A stretch of 43,882 nucleotides of DNA from Thiotrichaceae bacterium (GCA_026991755.1 JALXAX010000155.1:1-43882), one strand, 5' to 3'; numbered from the stretch's first letter, positions 17,501 through 26,111 are shown. Numbers and translations are program-made. The notes: generated by a model not told the origin, from the sequence alone.

Positions 17501-18981
17501 GCACGATTAACAGGCAATTGCACCACTTCCTGATCGGCTTGTTCCAACCCGTATCGCTCCAGTTTGCTACGCAAGCCGACTCTCGACAGCCCTAGCTCCT
17601 CTGAAGCACGGGTTTTGTTCCAACGATGTCTAACCAGTGTTTCTTTGAGAATACGTGATTCCAGTTGTTCTATACGGCTTTTAAGGGTGGCTTGTGAGTC
17701 GCTGTTTACTAGCTTCATATCTTGTCGCATATCATCAGGGGTGGCGCGTAACACATGCGGGGAGATCAGGTTTGCTTCCAGCTTGTCATTTTGCGCCAAT
17801 ACCAGCATCCGCTTTATTTCGTTTTGTAACTCTCGCACATTGCCAGGCCATTGGTAATTTTGTAGGCATTCGATGGCTTCGGTGGTGATACCTTCGACAC
17901 GTTTGCCTAGCTCTCCCATGGTTTGTTCTAACAGGTAGGCCGTGAGATAGGGAATATCTTCCAGCCTGTCTCTAAGTGGAGGTAGTTTAATGGTGAAGGT
18001 TGCCAGTCGGTAAAAAAGGTCTTGACGGAAACGTCCCTGGCGCACTTCCTCCTGAAGGTCTCGATTGGTTGCGGCAATGATGCGTACATCAACGGGTCTG
18101 CGCTTATTACTTCCTAAAGGACGGATTTCTTTTTCTTGTAAAACACGCAAGAGTTTGAGCTGTAGCGCTGGGGTGATGTCACCGATTTCATCGAGAAAGA
18201 TCGTTCCTTCATCAGCACTTTCAAAAAGTCCTATGCGATCTTCAACCGCTCCTGTAAACGCACCACGTTTGTGTCCAAACAACTCGCTTTCCAGTAGTTC
18301 ATCAGGTAAAGCACCGCAGTTTTCGGCCACAAACGGTTCATTTTGGCGCAGGCTATTGTAATGTAAAGCTCGCGCACATAACTCCTTTCCTGTGCCTGAT
18401 TCCCCTGTGATTAATACACTGACATCAAACGGTGCGACTTGTTTCACGGTATCGCAGGTTTGGTTCATTATACTATCGGGGCTGCGAACGATACCTTCCC
18501 ATGTGTGATGGGTTTGCAGGACTTTGCGTTGTACGTCTATGGCTTCTTTGAGCGTTTTGGGCTGGAGCTTTAACTCAATAGATAAACGTTCATTTTTGCG
18601 GTGTAAATTAAATAACTCAACCGCATTTTTGAGCTTCAAAATCACATCATCGGGATGCCAGGGTTTGCTGATGTACTGGTAGATACCGCCTTTATTGATG
18701 GCATTAATAATATCTTCTGAGTCGGTATAGCCAGAAATAATCATGCGAATGGTTTCTGGCCAGCTTTCGCGGATTTGTTCACATAACTCCACACCTGTTA
18801 TCTCAGGCATTCGCTGGTCACACAGTACGACTTGTATCCACTCACGTTCCAAAATGACAAGCGCATCTTTGGCACTAATCGCCGTATGGACATCAAAATG
18901 CTCATGTAAAATACGCTCTAGCGTTTCGATAGAACGGGCTTCATCATCAATGATCAGAATGCTGGGGAGTGGTTTGCTCAT
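17497..18981 (-). CDS. hupR: NtrC-family response regulator HupR/HoxA
   Basis: The 494-residue protein has a receiver domain with ILIIDDE and phosphoacceptor D55 (VVLCDQRMPE), K105 in YISKP, and a sigma-54 AAA+ domain with Walker A GESGTGKE (193-200) and an intact GAFTGA loop (240-245). A Fis-type helix-turn-helix follows (RHRWNKTRASEELGLSRVGL). Intact GAFTGA means it can contact sigma-54, which agrees with the -24/-12 promoter before hupS. HupR/HoxA activates hydrogenase operons under HupT control, often when unphosphorylated. The gene follows hypB by 34 bases. Its stop codon is supplied by a REP element. Confidence 0.93.
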   Translation of the reverse strand: MSKPLPSILIIDDEARSIETLERILHEHFDVHTAISAKDALVILEREWIQVVLCDQRMPEITGVELCEQIRESWPETIRMIISGYTDSEDIINAINKGGIYQYISKPWHPDDVILKLKNAVELFNLHRKNERLSIELKLQPKTLKEAIDVQRKVLQTHHTWEGIVRSPDSIMNQTCDTVKQVAPFDVSVLITGESGTGKELCARALHYNSLRQNEPFVAENCGALPDELLESELFGHKRGAFTGAVEDRIGLFESADEGTIFLDEIGDITPALQLKLLRVLQEKEIRPLGSNKRRPVDVRIIAATNRDLQEEVRQGRFRQDLFYRLATFTIKLPPLRDRLEDIPYLTAYLLEQTMGELGKRVEGITTEAIECLQNYQWPGNVRELQNEIKRMLVLAQNDKLEANLISPHVLRATPDDMRQDMKLVNSDSQATLKSRIEQLESRILKETLVRHRWNKTRASEELGLSRVGLRSKLERYGLEQADQEVVQLPVNRA

Positions 18982-19015
18982 AGTATTTACTCTTACTCTT
19001 TACTCTATGGAACTG

Positions 19016-19951
19016 TTACGTCGATGAAGCCGTTGATAAGGATTCTGTTTTTTCAGCCAAATCGCCACGACCTATCAGGCGCATTTGTCGAGTCATGCGC
19101 AGCCACTGATACCAATCTTCCATGCCTTCGCCTGTGGTTGCCGAAACTTGTAATACCTGAATGCCTGGGTTAACCCGACGGGCATATTCAATACACTTAT
19201 CCACGTCAAACTGTACATAGGGTAGCAGGTCTATTTTATTAAGTAACATAAGGTCGGCGGCATGAAACATATCGGGATATTTGATGGGTTTATCTTCGCC
19301 TTCTGTCACCGAAAGAATGGCGACTTTATGCGCCTCACCCAGGTCAAAGGCGGCAGGGCAAACCAGATTTCCTACGTTTTCAATAAATAATACACCGCCT
19401 TTTTCGGGTTTAAGAGTTTCCAGTGCATGTCCCACCATATGGGCATCAAGGTGACAACCTTTGCCTGTATTGATTTGTAGTGCGGTGACGCCTGTTGCGC
19501 GGATTCTTTCGGCATCATTAGCGGTTTCCTGATCACCTTCAATCACAGACAAGGGCAGTTCATCTTTTAAATCGGTGAGGGAGCGCGTTAGCAATGTGGT
19601 TTTACCAGAGCCTGGGCTAGAGACCAGATTGAGCGTCAGAATGCCATTATCGGTGAAAAAGTGACGGTTTTCATTGGCGTATTCATCATTTTTACCGAGA
19701 ATATTCTGCTCAATTTCGACCATTCTGGTTTGGCTTAAACCGGGTGCATGGGCGTGTGCTGGACCTTTTCCGTAGTGATGATCGTTAGTGTGGCTGTGAT
19801 CATGAGCATGGTCGTGTGAGTGATCATGCGGGTGGTCGTGGCTGTGATCGTGTCCATGAGTATGTTCGTGGTCATGTGGGTGATCATGATCGTGGGCATG
19901 AGCCTTTCCAATTCGGGTTTCGCCTTCACCGCATCCGCATACTGTACACAT
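19016..19951 (-). CDS. hypB: Hydrogenase nickel incorporation GTPase HypB
   Basis: The protein begins [11 protein letters not shown] (N-terminal CxxCGC metal site), then has a long His-Asp-rich stretch (about 18-68) that would store nickel, then the GTPase domain with Walker [11 protein letters not shown] (111-120) and LLNKIDLLP for guanine recognition. HypB delivers nickel with HypA to the hydrogenase large subunit after the iron centre is in place. CAGGAG lies 7 bases before the ATG. It sits between hypA and hupR, separated from hypA by about 225 bases holding repeats. Confidence 0.96.
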   Translation of the reverse strand: MCTVCGCGEGETRIGKAHAHDHDHPHDHEHTHGHDHSHDHPHDHSHDHAHDHSHTNDHHYGKGPAHAHAPGLSQTRMVEIEQNILGKNDEYANENRHFFTDNGILTLNLVSSPGSGKTTLLTRSLTDLKDELPLSVIEGDQETANDAERIRATGVTALQINTGKGCHLDAHMVGHALETLKPEKGGVLFIENVGNLVCPAAFDLGEAHKVAILSVTEGEDKPIKYPDMFHAADLMLLNKIDLLPYVQFDVDKCIEYARRVNPGIQVLQVSATTGEGMEDWYQWLRMTRQMRLIGRGDLAEKTESLSTASST

Positions 19952-19988
19952 GGTTTTCTCCTGAGTTTTTGTTCTAATTCAATGATGT

Positions 19989-20016
19989 GTAGAGACGTTG
20001 CATGCAACGTCTCTAC
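19989..20016. repeat. REP palindrome copy 5 (hypA-hypB gap)
   Basis: Perfect 28-bp common-arm palindrome (GTAGAGACGTTGCA), 37 bases upstream of hypB on the transcribed strand. Confidence 0.95.
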
Positions 20017-20030
20017 AATATAAAAAATAG

Positions 20031-20167
20031 GGTAGTGGGTTAAACCTGTAGTTTGTAACTCAAAGCGTAGGTTGGGTTAGCGTAGCGTAACCCAACAAAA
20101 TACCGCGATCTGTCGGGTTACGCTATCGCTAACCCGACCTACAAAAATACAGATTCGACCCACTACC
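20031..20167. repeat. Composite palindromic repeat, BIME-like, second REP family
   Basis: Outer arms GGTAGTGGGTTAAACCTGTA (20031-20050) and TACAGATTCGACCCACTACC (20148-20167) are imperfect inverted repeats. Inside are two hairpin-forming units, GTAGGTTGGGTTAGCG... (20067-20096) and a GTCGGGTTACGC... unit (20112-20142) ending CCTAC. The GTAG start and the WGGGTTAGCG hairpin type are typical of REP/BIME sequences but unrelated to the 28-bp family. Confidence 0.8.
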
Positions 20168-20177
20168 AAAAATAGTT

Positions 20178-20519
20178 TTAATCCACTTCGAGTTCTTTAA
20201 TTTTCATTTCATCACCACTACTAACTTGCAATTGATAACTGCCACATTCAGGACAGGCATCATAGCGTTGCTTGACGGTGACGCTATCAGCACATTGCAT
20301 ACACCATGCCTGTGCGGGTATTTCGTTTATTTGTAGCTCCGCTTGTTCGGCGATAGAGCCACGCATCACGACTTCAAAAGAGAATTCCAATGCTGGAATC
20401 TCTACACCTGATAATACACCAATGTCTAACACGACTCGTTTCACTTTGTTAAATTGCTGGGCTTTGGCTTCTGTTTGTATAATTTGCAGAATACCTTCAC
20501 AGAGTGACATTTCGTGCAT
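20178..20519 (-). CDS. hypA: Hydrogenase nickel chaperone HypA
   Basis: A 113-residue protein beginning MHEMSL, with the nickel-binding His2, and a zinc site formed by CMQC (C73, C76) and CPEC (C89, C92). Length and motifs are typical of HypA/HybF. It works with HypB in nickel insertion. The ATG overlaps the TAA of hupK (TAATG), indicating translational coupling. Confidence 0.96.
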   Translation of the reverse strand: MHEMSLCEGILQIIQTEAKAQQFNKVKRVVLDIGVLSGVEIPALEFSFEVVMRGSIAEQAELQINEIPAQAWCMQCADSVTVKQRYDACPECGSYQLQVSSGDEMKIKELEVD

Positions 20520-21739
20520 TAATGAATCACCTCTTTTGTGACCTGAGCAGTAATTTGAGCTGTATCAATCTGTAGCTGATAGCCCACACAGGGATCAATT
20601 GCATGTACCATCAAATCGGCTTGTTGCTTTAAAAGTATCTCATTGTTTTTCGTGGCACGGTTCACTAACAGGTCTTGCAAACTTTGTTGAGCGACCCCTT
20701 TAGGGTGAAAATTCCATTCGGTAGGGGCGAGAATAATCAACTGCTTTACCGTTTGATTTTCCAGCTCAATATAATGCGTCAATCGTCCTCTTGCTGCTTC
20801 AGTATGCGCCAAGCCTTTTTCGGTACTTAAGGTAGGCTGCAATAAAGCACCTTGCATGAAGAAACGCTGTAACTTTTGCATTAAATCGGCGACTTCAACC
20901 AGTCGTGCCAGCATACGTGTGTATAAACCATTGCCACAGGATGCGCTTAGTTGAGCAATTACCGCATGATGCTTCTGGTTACTAAACCAACTGAACTCCT
21001 GACAGTTGCCCTGCCAGTCGGGTTGGGAGGTAAAGCCTTCTTGTTCTTTTAACAATCTGGCGACCAGTTCTTGATCACTAATAACTCCATCGCCTCCAAT
21101 AACTTCCGCTTCAGCCAAATGAGATGCGCCCAGATTTTTCCAGTCTTTCTGCTGTAACCAATGCATAAATCGAGCTGTTTGAGTCTGCTGTTGTGCTGCC
21201 CAGTTATTCACTGAGTGATGGATGCTATCAAGCCATTCCTCTACCGTGCTTGCAAAAAGTGACCGTTCCAGTGTTTGAGAAAAACCTTGCCATAGTTCTT
21301 GATGTGGCTCTTGTGTATGCGCACTTTCTGAAGGACGACAACTTAAGACAGACTGAGGCTCCAAAGCCTGCATTAAATGATTAATGCCCTGAGCGACATG
21401 GCTTAATGTCGCTCGATCAATGTCTTCATTAATATAAGCGGGCCAATCCAGTAGCAGTCTGAGACAGTGTTCACGCAGACTTTCCAGTGCAATCAATCCT
21501 TCACGTTGTGATTCTATCGTTGCACTGGCGGGTGTTGCTATGGCACTTTCTATGGCTCGCACGGTTGATATGGCTTGAGCCTTGGCGCAGATGCTAAATA
21601 ACAGTGGAATCTTTTCCAGTGTATAAGCAATAGATTTTCCTGCAAACAACCTGCCTACCTGTAGAGGGCGCGTTGAGCGAATACGGCATGTGCCATGAGA
21701 AGGCGATAAGGTGATAGTGAGTTCGCCTTGAATGCTCAC
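20519..21739 (-). CDS. hupK: Hydrogenase assembly protein HupK (large-subunit paralogue)
   Basis: The 406-residue protein resembles a decayed hydrogenase large subunit. LFSICAKAQ near residue 50 corresponds to the first nickel motif with one Cys remaining. AARGRLTHYIEL and IILAPTEWNFHPKG match the conserved C-terminal region. HAIDPCVGYQLQ keeps the first Cys of DPCxxC but not the second. HupK/HoxV proteins are thought to be scaffolds for Fe(CN)2CO assembly before transfer to the large subunit. It overlaps hupJ by 4 bases and hypA by 1 base. Confidence 0.9.
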   Translation of the reverse strand: MSIQGELTITLSPSHGTCRIRSTRPLQVGRLFAGKSIAYTLEKIPLLFSICAKAQAISTVRAIESAIATPASATIESQREGLIALESLREHCLRLLLDWPAYINEDIDRATLSHVAQGINHLMQALEPQSVLSCRPSESAHTQEPHQELWQGFSQTLERSLFASTVEEWLDSIHHSVNNWAAQQQTQTARFMHWLQQKDWKNLGASHLAEAEVIGGDGVISDQELVARLLKEQEGFTSQPDWQGNCQEFSWFSNQKHHAVIAQLSASCGNGLYTRMLARLVEVADLMQKLQRFFMQGALLQPTLSTEKGLAHTEAARGRLTHYIELENQTVKQLIILAPTEWNFHPKGVAQQSLQDLLVNRATKNNEILLKQQADLMVHAIDPCVGYQLQIDTAQITAQVTKEVIH

Positions 21740-22461
21740 ACTTTATCCTTTGCGTTTGTGCTAAAAATTTTGCCTCGTAAGAAATCTCTTCTTGAGGTGG
21801 GTTCATCTATGCCCTTCTCTATACCCTCTATAATGCGTTCAGATAAGCCCTTTTGTGGTTTCTTGGGGCTTTTGGGATTAGCACTAAGGTTAGAATCAGG
21901 GTTAGATGAGTTACTAGCAAAGCCACCGATCACAGCAGGCGCTGCCTTTTCACCTTTCCATATTTGTTCAATTTCGTTATCACGGCTTTGTGATGCAAAA
22001 TCAATATTGTCTTCATTCATAATCGCCGCTAATGCTTCTTTGGCAGTTAATTCAGCGGAGGTTTGATCTTCAAATTCAAACATGGGAGAGAATAAAGAAC
22101 AGCTTTGGTAATGCCCTATTCCTTCTTCGTAACCCACTACAAAATCGTAAGCGCCTGAGGGGAATACATGCGGCTGTATGCTGCCCACTTTTAAGTTTTT
22201 GCTTTGTTCTTTAATTTCAATACCTTGATGATCCACACTTTTTTGTTTATTAGAAGCTTGAAAAGTATCTTGAGAAAGCAGCATCAAGTTCATAAACCAA
22301 GGGGTGATGAGGATACCTAGCTGGTTATTATTCCAGATATGAAAACCTATGGCTTTAACGCTTAGTTTGTCATTCATTACAGGCACTCCATCCATACGCG
22401 TCTGCTGTATTGCAGTGAAGGTAGATTCTAGCGTGCTGTGGATGTCGTGTTGACTAATCAT
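21736..22461 (-). CDS. hupJ: Hydrogenase assembly chaperone HupJ (HybE family)
   Basis: The N-terminal 150 residues match the HybE/HupJ fold (MDGVPVMNDKLSVKAIGFH, LGILITPWFMNLMLL, FPSGAYDF), which binds Tat-type small subunits during maturation. The C-terminal part is low-complexity and ends with TSRRDFLRGKIF, a twin-arginine-like motif often seen at the end of HupJ. I place the start at Met (22461). The frame stays open to an ATG at 22491, but those codons fall in REP copy 6. Neither start has a clear ribosome binding site. The stop overlaps the hupK start by 4 bases. Confidence 0.82.
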   Translation of the reverse strand: MISQHDIHSTLESTFTAIQQTRMDGVPVMNDKLSVKAIGFHIWNNNQLGILITPWFMNLMLLSQDTFQASNKQKSVDHQGIEIKEQSKNLKVGSIQPHVFPSGAYDFVVGYEEGIGHYQSCSLFSPMFEFEDQTSAELTAKEALAAIMNEDNIDFASQSRDNEIEQIWKGEKAAPAVIGGFASNSSNPDSNLSANPKSPKKPQKGLSERIIEGIEKGIDEPTSRRDFLRGKIFSTNAKDKV

Positions 22462-22476
22462 AATCTGGGCATTTGG

Positions 22477-22504
22477 GTAGAGACGTTGCATGCAACGTCT
22501 CTAC
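22477..22504. repeat. REP palindrome copy 6 (hupI-hupJ junction)
   Basis: Perfect 28-bp common-arm palindrome between the hupI stop and the hupJ start. It supplies an in-frame ATG that could extend HupJ. Confidence 0.95.
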
Positions 22505-22511
22505 GCGAATA

Positions 22512-22763
22512 TTAATCAAGGATCACCATAAATTGATCGTTGGTTCCATCACATTCTGGGCAACGCCAGTGATCAGGTAATTGGGAAAAGGGAGTATTAG
22601 CAGGTATTTGCCAATAATCATCGCCTTCTGCGGGATCATAAACTTTCCAACAGATTTTACATTCCATCTTGTCTGTATCTTTGATACGTGAGTTATCGCC
22701 ACCGTATGAGCCTTCAAACGAGCCATCGCCATAGCTGTTGCGGATATGGGTTTCTTTCATCAT
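22512..22763 (-). CDS. hupI: Hydrogenase-associated rubredoxin HupI
   Basis: An 83-residue protein with a rubredoxin domain: MECKICWKVYDPAEGD and WRCPECDGTNDQF provide the four iron ligands (two CxxC knuckles). The N-terminal 30 residues are a Gly/Ser-rich extension. HupI is needed for an active O2-exposed small subunit, probably as an electron donor during Fe-S assembly. AAAGGA precedes the ATG pair. Confidence 0.93.
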   Translation of the reverse strand: MMKETHIRNSYGDGSFEGSYGGDNSRIKDTDKMECKICWKVYDPAEGDDYWQIPANTPFSQLPDHWRCPECDGTNDQFMVILD

Positions 22764-22814
22764 GTGGTGTTCCTTTCGGATTCAGGTTATAGATGTTCAC
22801 GTATTAAATCGGTG

Positions 22815-22842
22815 GTAGAGACGTTGCATGCAACGTCTCTAC
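22815..22842. repeat. REP palindrome copy 7 (hupH-hupI gap)
   Basis: Perfect 28-bp common-arm palindrome, 7 bases after the hupH stop codon on the transcribed strand. Confidence 0.95.
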
Positions 22843-22849
22843 GGGATGT

Positions 22850-23728
22850 CTATACGACTTCTACGTTATAAACTTCTAATATTTCTTTTAAGCGTTCAGC
22901 ACTATCAACAATATCTTCAGGCGCTGCCGTTGCTACTTCAGGCACATCAATCACTTCAATCGTGTTAAGAATAAGCTTGTCTTCTGAATTGAAGAATTTA
23001 ACCCACCAGATATTTTTCTTGGTTGTGCTACCGATTCGACAGTTTCCATAACCACGAGAAAGGATAGTAATCGGCCCTACACCGAGTCGTTCGCCGAGGA
23101 AGTTTAAATCCTCCTGAGAAAGAGGAAGTAGCGTTAGGTTAATCACATGATGCTCTTCACCTGCTTTCCATGTTTGTATTTTTTCTGCCAACTCAATAAT
23201 CAAAGGTGGCGCATTGAGAACATTGGCGGGTAAATTATCGAGATTTGTATCCATCGGTACGGCATCAGCAAATGCCTTATCTCTCACAATCGAGGGAATA
23301 TCGCTGACTTCGATGACATCACTAATCGTGCCTGACTCGTTAGTGCTATGAATACGCCAGATGCCTGTTAAGACAGATTCTTGAATATGTACCGAGGTAT
23401 CACCTTCATAAATAACACTGACTTCGCCTTCATTGAAGATTTGATTAATGAGGTCAATATTTTTAGCATCCATGTCGCTAATATCGAAAACAATAGCGGA
23501 GGTTTTAGTCTGATAACCGCTAATCGCGTGGTATAACTTTACCAGCATCGCTTTGGCTTCTGATAAATCCTCAACCTCTTCTGGTTCAGGGATGACGGGC
23601 ATGTCGTAGGTAAACATTTCTCCGGGGGGCTTCATAAAATCGAAGTTTTCATCACCCTCTACACCTGGCTGTGAACCTTCACCGACGACGGGAATATCTA
23701 TGGGTCTACCGTAATCTTTCATGGGCAT
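22850..23728 (-). CDS. hupH: Hydrogenase expression/formation protein HupH (HyaF family)
   Basis: The product from the ATG at 23728 starts MPMKDYGRPIDIPVVGEGSQ, the usual beginning of HupH/HyaF. The middle has a duplicated-looking module (HIQESVLTGIWRIH and CRIGSTTKKNIWWVKFF) typical of the family. HupH takes part in small-subunit Fe-S cluster maturation. A longer frame opens at 23758 but AAAGGAG sits 8 bases before 23728. The start lies 17 bases after the hupG stop. Confidence 0.9.
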   Translation of the reverse strand: MPMKDYGRPIDIPVVGEGSQPGVEGDENFDFMKPPGEMFTYDMPVIPEPEEVEDLSEAKAMLVKLYHAISGYQTKTSAIVFDISDMDAKNIDLINQIFNEGEVSVIYEGDTSVHIQESVLTGIWRIHSTNESGTISDVIEVSDIPSIVRDKAFADAVPMDTNLDNLPANVLNAPPLIIELAEKIQTWKAGEEHHVINLTLLPLSQEDLNFLGERLGVGPITILSRGYGNCRIGSTTKKNIWWVKFFNSEDKLILNTIEVIDVPEVATAAPEDIVDSAERLKEILEVYNVEVV

Positions 23729-23744
23729 TTTATTTACTCCTTTA

Positions 23745-24173
23745 TCAGTTGCTAACAACAGGTACGCCGATAGAAAGCGGGCGACTGGGTTCTGAGGTCA
23801 ATATGGCTTTAATACGCTCTAGATAATCCGTCCAGTCTTGTATACCCGTAATGGCATCCAGATATTGATCACCCCGCATAAAGACCAGCGCTGGCCATGA
23901 TCGAAAACCATAAAGGGATTGCAGTTTCTTTTCATCCTGACGACTAATAACAGCGGGAGCGAGGCTTGGGAAGACACTGATCAGCTCAGGTAAAACAACG
24001 GCTACATCATTGGTTTCAGGGAAGCGCTTGGTATCTTCACAAAAGAACAGTACCGAATGTTCATGCTGCGATAAAAAATCATTAATAGTGCTTAAATCCA
24101 GCAGTGGGTAATTCAGCTCATCTACGAGTCTGTCTACTAATGGGGCTGGAGTTGGGGCGGGTTTTTCGCGCAT
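23745..24173 (-). CDS. hupG: Hydrogenase maturation thioredoxin-like protein HupG (HyaE family)
   Basis: A 142-residue protein with a thioredoxin-like fold lacking the CxxC pair: VLFFCEDTKRFPETND where the active site would be, and YGFRSWPALVFMRGDQYL with the conserved cis-Pro. HyaE/HupG proteins bind the small-subunit Tat leader and assist maturation. Its ATG follows the hupF stop by 1 base and has CAGGA upstream. Confidence 0.9.
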   Translation of the reverse strand: MREKPAPTPAPLVDRLVDELNYPLLDLSTINDFLSQHEHSVLFFCEDTKRFPETNDVAVVLPELISVFPSLAPAVISRQDEKKLQSLYGFRSWPALVFMRGDQYLDAITGIQDWTDYLERIKAILTSEPSRPLSIGVPVVSN

Positions 24174-24174
24174 A

Positions 24175-24522
24175 TCAAGATTCCTGTACGGGTTTACTGC
24201 TGGTCACCACCTGAGCTTTCAGATGGTCTGGTAATTGGGGTTCACGATCAACCAGGTCAGCAAAAAGATGGTCAATAGTAGCAATGGGGCTGAGAGCATC
24301 TTCATTCATAATATCGCCAATCGCGGTCATAGCCTGACGTACCTGATCGGCATATTCATCGGTCATAACCTCACGGGCAGCGCCCAGAAAATTTAAAATC
24401 CATGTGCCTTTTGGCTGATTCCCCACGAGCATCATGTCAATTAACTCTTGCTTGCCATCGGCTTCGCATAAGGCAAATGTGCCGCGCATTTCAAGCACTT
24501 GCATTGGTACACCCATACACAT
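24175..24522 (-). CDS. hupF: HypC-family chaperone HupF
   Basis: A 115-residue protein starting MCMGVPMQVLEM. Cys2, exposed after Met removal, is the conserved ligand of HypC proteins. It is longer than HypC (about 90) with a C-terminal extension, as usual for HupF, which protects the large subunit of O2-exposed uptake hydrogenases during assembly. The motif LVGNQPKGTWILNFLGAAREVM matches the HypC core. AAAGGG precedes the start. A second, shorter HypC is encoded at 34565. Confidence 0.93.
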   Translation of the reverse strand: MCMGVPMQVLEMRGTFALCEADGKQELIDMMLVGNQPKGTWILNFLGAAREVMTDEYADQVRQAMTAIGDIMNEDALSPIATIDHLFADLVDREPQLPDHLKAQVVTSSKPVQES

Positions 24523-24603
24523 TATGTATTTACCCTTTGTTGCTCGCTTCGTTGCTTGTTTGGTTGCTCGTTTTGTTGTTGCTCGCTCCGATGTCTGGTT
24601 TTA

Positions 24604-25296
24604 TTAATACTGACCTCGATGGTCAACATCGACGCTCATAGGGTTTTCAATCAGAGAGGGCTTGGGATCGAACTCGATACCTTTATCACCTAAAACACGA
24701 GAATCACCCATGCGACAAGCCTCTGCCTCCGAAGGTCGCCCTGCTTCGTATTGCTCCAGCGCAAGCTCAGAAGGTGATAACGCCTCGGAATCGGGGAGTG
24801 GCTTTGTGCGTTTGCTAATCTTAAAACCCAGCTCGCGTAGATAGTTTACGGCAATCTTAACCGCTGGCTCGACCTGTGCTTTAACCGCTGGGCGTAAACT
24901 GCCACCGAAATCTTCCAGTTCGACAGGTTGTACACCAATTAACAGGATTTTTTCTGGATAATCACCCAATAACTCAGAGGTAGAAAGAACCTCTTGAAAC
25001 CCTGTCTGGTGCAAACTCATCTTTTTAGCGCCCATAAAATGGGGTACATCTTCATTTTCGATAAGTTTGATCTCACCGCCTTGTAAGCCATAGTCAATGG
25101 CATCGAAGACCACCAGATAATCACAAGCCTGAACGTGTTGAACCAGATAGATACCTTGTGTGCCACCATCCATAAGCTTGACAGTGTCAGGAAATTCATA
25201 CCGTCGGTTAAGGGTTTCAACACAACGAACACCGAAACCTTCGTCGGCCCATAAGACATTGCCAATACCGAGAACCAATACGTGTTTGTCGCTCAT
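24604..25296 (-). CDS. hupD: Hydrogenase maturation endopeptidase HupD
   Basis: From the ATG at 25296 the protein is 230 residues: VLVLGIGNVLWADEGFG with nickel-probing E19, VVFDAIDYG with D65, and SLHQTGF with H96, the three ligands of the HybD/HupD family. It removes the C-terminal peptide of HupL after nickel insertion. About 55 residues after the protease core, including GRPSEAEACRMGD, form a tail seen in related HupD proteins. The frame is open to 25434, but those codons derive partly from a half REP. 25308 is another possible start. It is followed after 81 bases by hupF. Confidence 0.92.
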   Translation of the reverse strand: MSDKHVLVLGIGNVLWADEGFGVRCVETLNRRYEFPDTVKLMDGGTQGIYLVQHVQACDYLVVFDAIDYGLQGGEIKLIENEDVPHFMGAKKMSLHQTGFQEVLSTSELLGDYPEKILLIGVQPVELEDFGGSLRPAVKAQVEPAVKIAVNYLRELGFKISKRTKPLPDSEALSPSELALEQYEAGRPSEAEACRMGDSRVLGDKGIEFDPKPSLIENPMSVDVDHRGQY

Positions 25297-25430
25297 AGAA
25301 ATGCTCATTAAAAAGGGAAACCAGCTATTAGTGTAATATAGTATTACAGTTTTTATAATAAGTGAAATATTAGTTTCCGTTATAGCTTTTCTTGAGGCTG
25401 ATGTGGGGATACTGGGGGCGTAATGATGAT

Positions 25431-25447
25431 GCATGCAACGTCTCTAC
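25431..25447. repeat. REP half-copy (copy 8)
   Basis: GCATGCAACGTCTCTAC matches the right half of the common palindrome; the left arm is replaced by unrelated sequence. It lies in the hupD leader region. Confidence 0.8.
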
Positions 25448-25465
25448 AATGATGGTCGCGTGCAG

Positions 25466-25777
25466 TTAATGGGGGTACTGGGGCTTTTTATCAAAAACGA
25501 CTTTGTATTGCTGCATATGCTCTTTGAGCATTTTCTCAAACTCAAGCAAATAAAACTCAATAGCCTTATCAATACCTTGTTCGTAAGTTTCTTTATTTTC
25601 AGCCATAGCCGCAGTAATAAACGAGCTAAACCGCGCTGAAGCATAAAGCAAAGAGGCATTGACCAGCTGATGATCTGAGTTTTCACATTCTTTATTGGCC
25701 TGATTTATGAACAAGTCAGCCACTCTTATAAAATCTTTGTCTGCGGCAATTTGTTTGCTCTGTTTGTTATCACTCAT
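25466..25777 (-). CDS. DUF3144-like small helical protein
   Basis: A 103-residue soluble, probably all-helical protein. DFIRVADLFINQANKE, LLYASARFSSF and EKMLKEHMQQY resemble the DUF3144 family of unknown function. There is no signal or membrane segment. It is the first minus-strand gene facing hupS, 170 bases upstream of hupD, and may be the head of the hup operon. The hydrogenase link is only positional. Confidence 0.65.
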   Translation of the reverse strand: MSDNKQSKQIAADKDFIRVADLFINQANKECENSDHQLVNASLLYASARFSSFITAAMAENKETYEQGIDKAIEFYLLEFEKMLKEHMQQYKVVFDKKPQYPH

Positions 25778-25811
25778 GTAGTGGTCTCACTCTATAAATT
25801 TGCAGAATATT

Positions 25812-25839
25812 GTAGAGACGTTGCATGCAACGTCTCTAC
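25812..25839. repeat. REP palindrome copy 9 (DUF3144-like/hupS divergent region)
   Basis: Perfect 28-bp common-arm palindrome, 35 bases upstream of the DUF3144-like start and about 90 bases from the FNR-type box. Confidence 0.95.
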
Positions 25840-25927
25840 AAGCCTATCAGCTTAGCTCACTGCAAAGCAAAATAAGATGAAATGCTACTAAAGCAATCAA
25901 AGCACACCAGTGGAAAGTAAGTTTCCA

Positions 25928-25941
25928 TTGATTTACATCAA
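25928..25941. promoter_or_regulatory. FNR/ANR-type operator
   Basis: TTGATTTACATCAA is an exact match to the FNR/ANR consensus TTGAT-N4-ATCAA. It lies about 115 bases before the predicted sigma-54 start of hupS and about 150 bases before the DUF3144-like gene on the other strand, so it could serve either direction. Anaerobic or low-O2 control is inferred. Confidence 0.75.
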
Positions 25942-26023
25942 GCGCTATCGCAACTACCGCTTGTTCTGAGTAAAATTCACTCAAAATAAAAATAACATCT
26001 TATCTATCAATGCTATGCAGGTA

Positions 26024-26039
26024 TGGCACGATATTTGCA
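26024..26039 (+). promoter_or_regulatory. Sigma-54 (-24/-12) promoter of hupSL
   Basis: TGGCACGATATTTGCA matches the sigma-54 consensus TGGCAC-N5-TTGC with correct GG/GC spacing. The expected start is near 26050, leaving a leader of about 60 bases to the hupS ATG at 26112. It fits control by HupR, which retains the GAFTGA motif. Confidence 0.88.
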
Positions 26040-26111
26040 TCATTAAATACCAAGCACACCATAAAAGCCATTACTGGCCTATTTATCAGGATAGATATAG
26101 AGGAGTTATTT

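Noticed and set aside
25334-25348. Palindrome GTAATATAGTATTAC upstream of hupD as an operator
   Set aside because: It is AT-rich and short, and I could not find a clear second copy or a matching known consensus.
26010-26111. N-terminal extension of HupS (start at 26010)
   Set aside because: The extra codons overlap the sigma-54 promoter, and the Tat leader with a good ribosome binding site begins at 26112.
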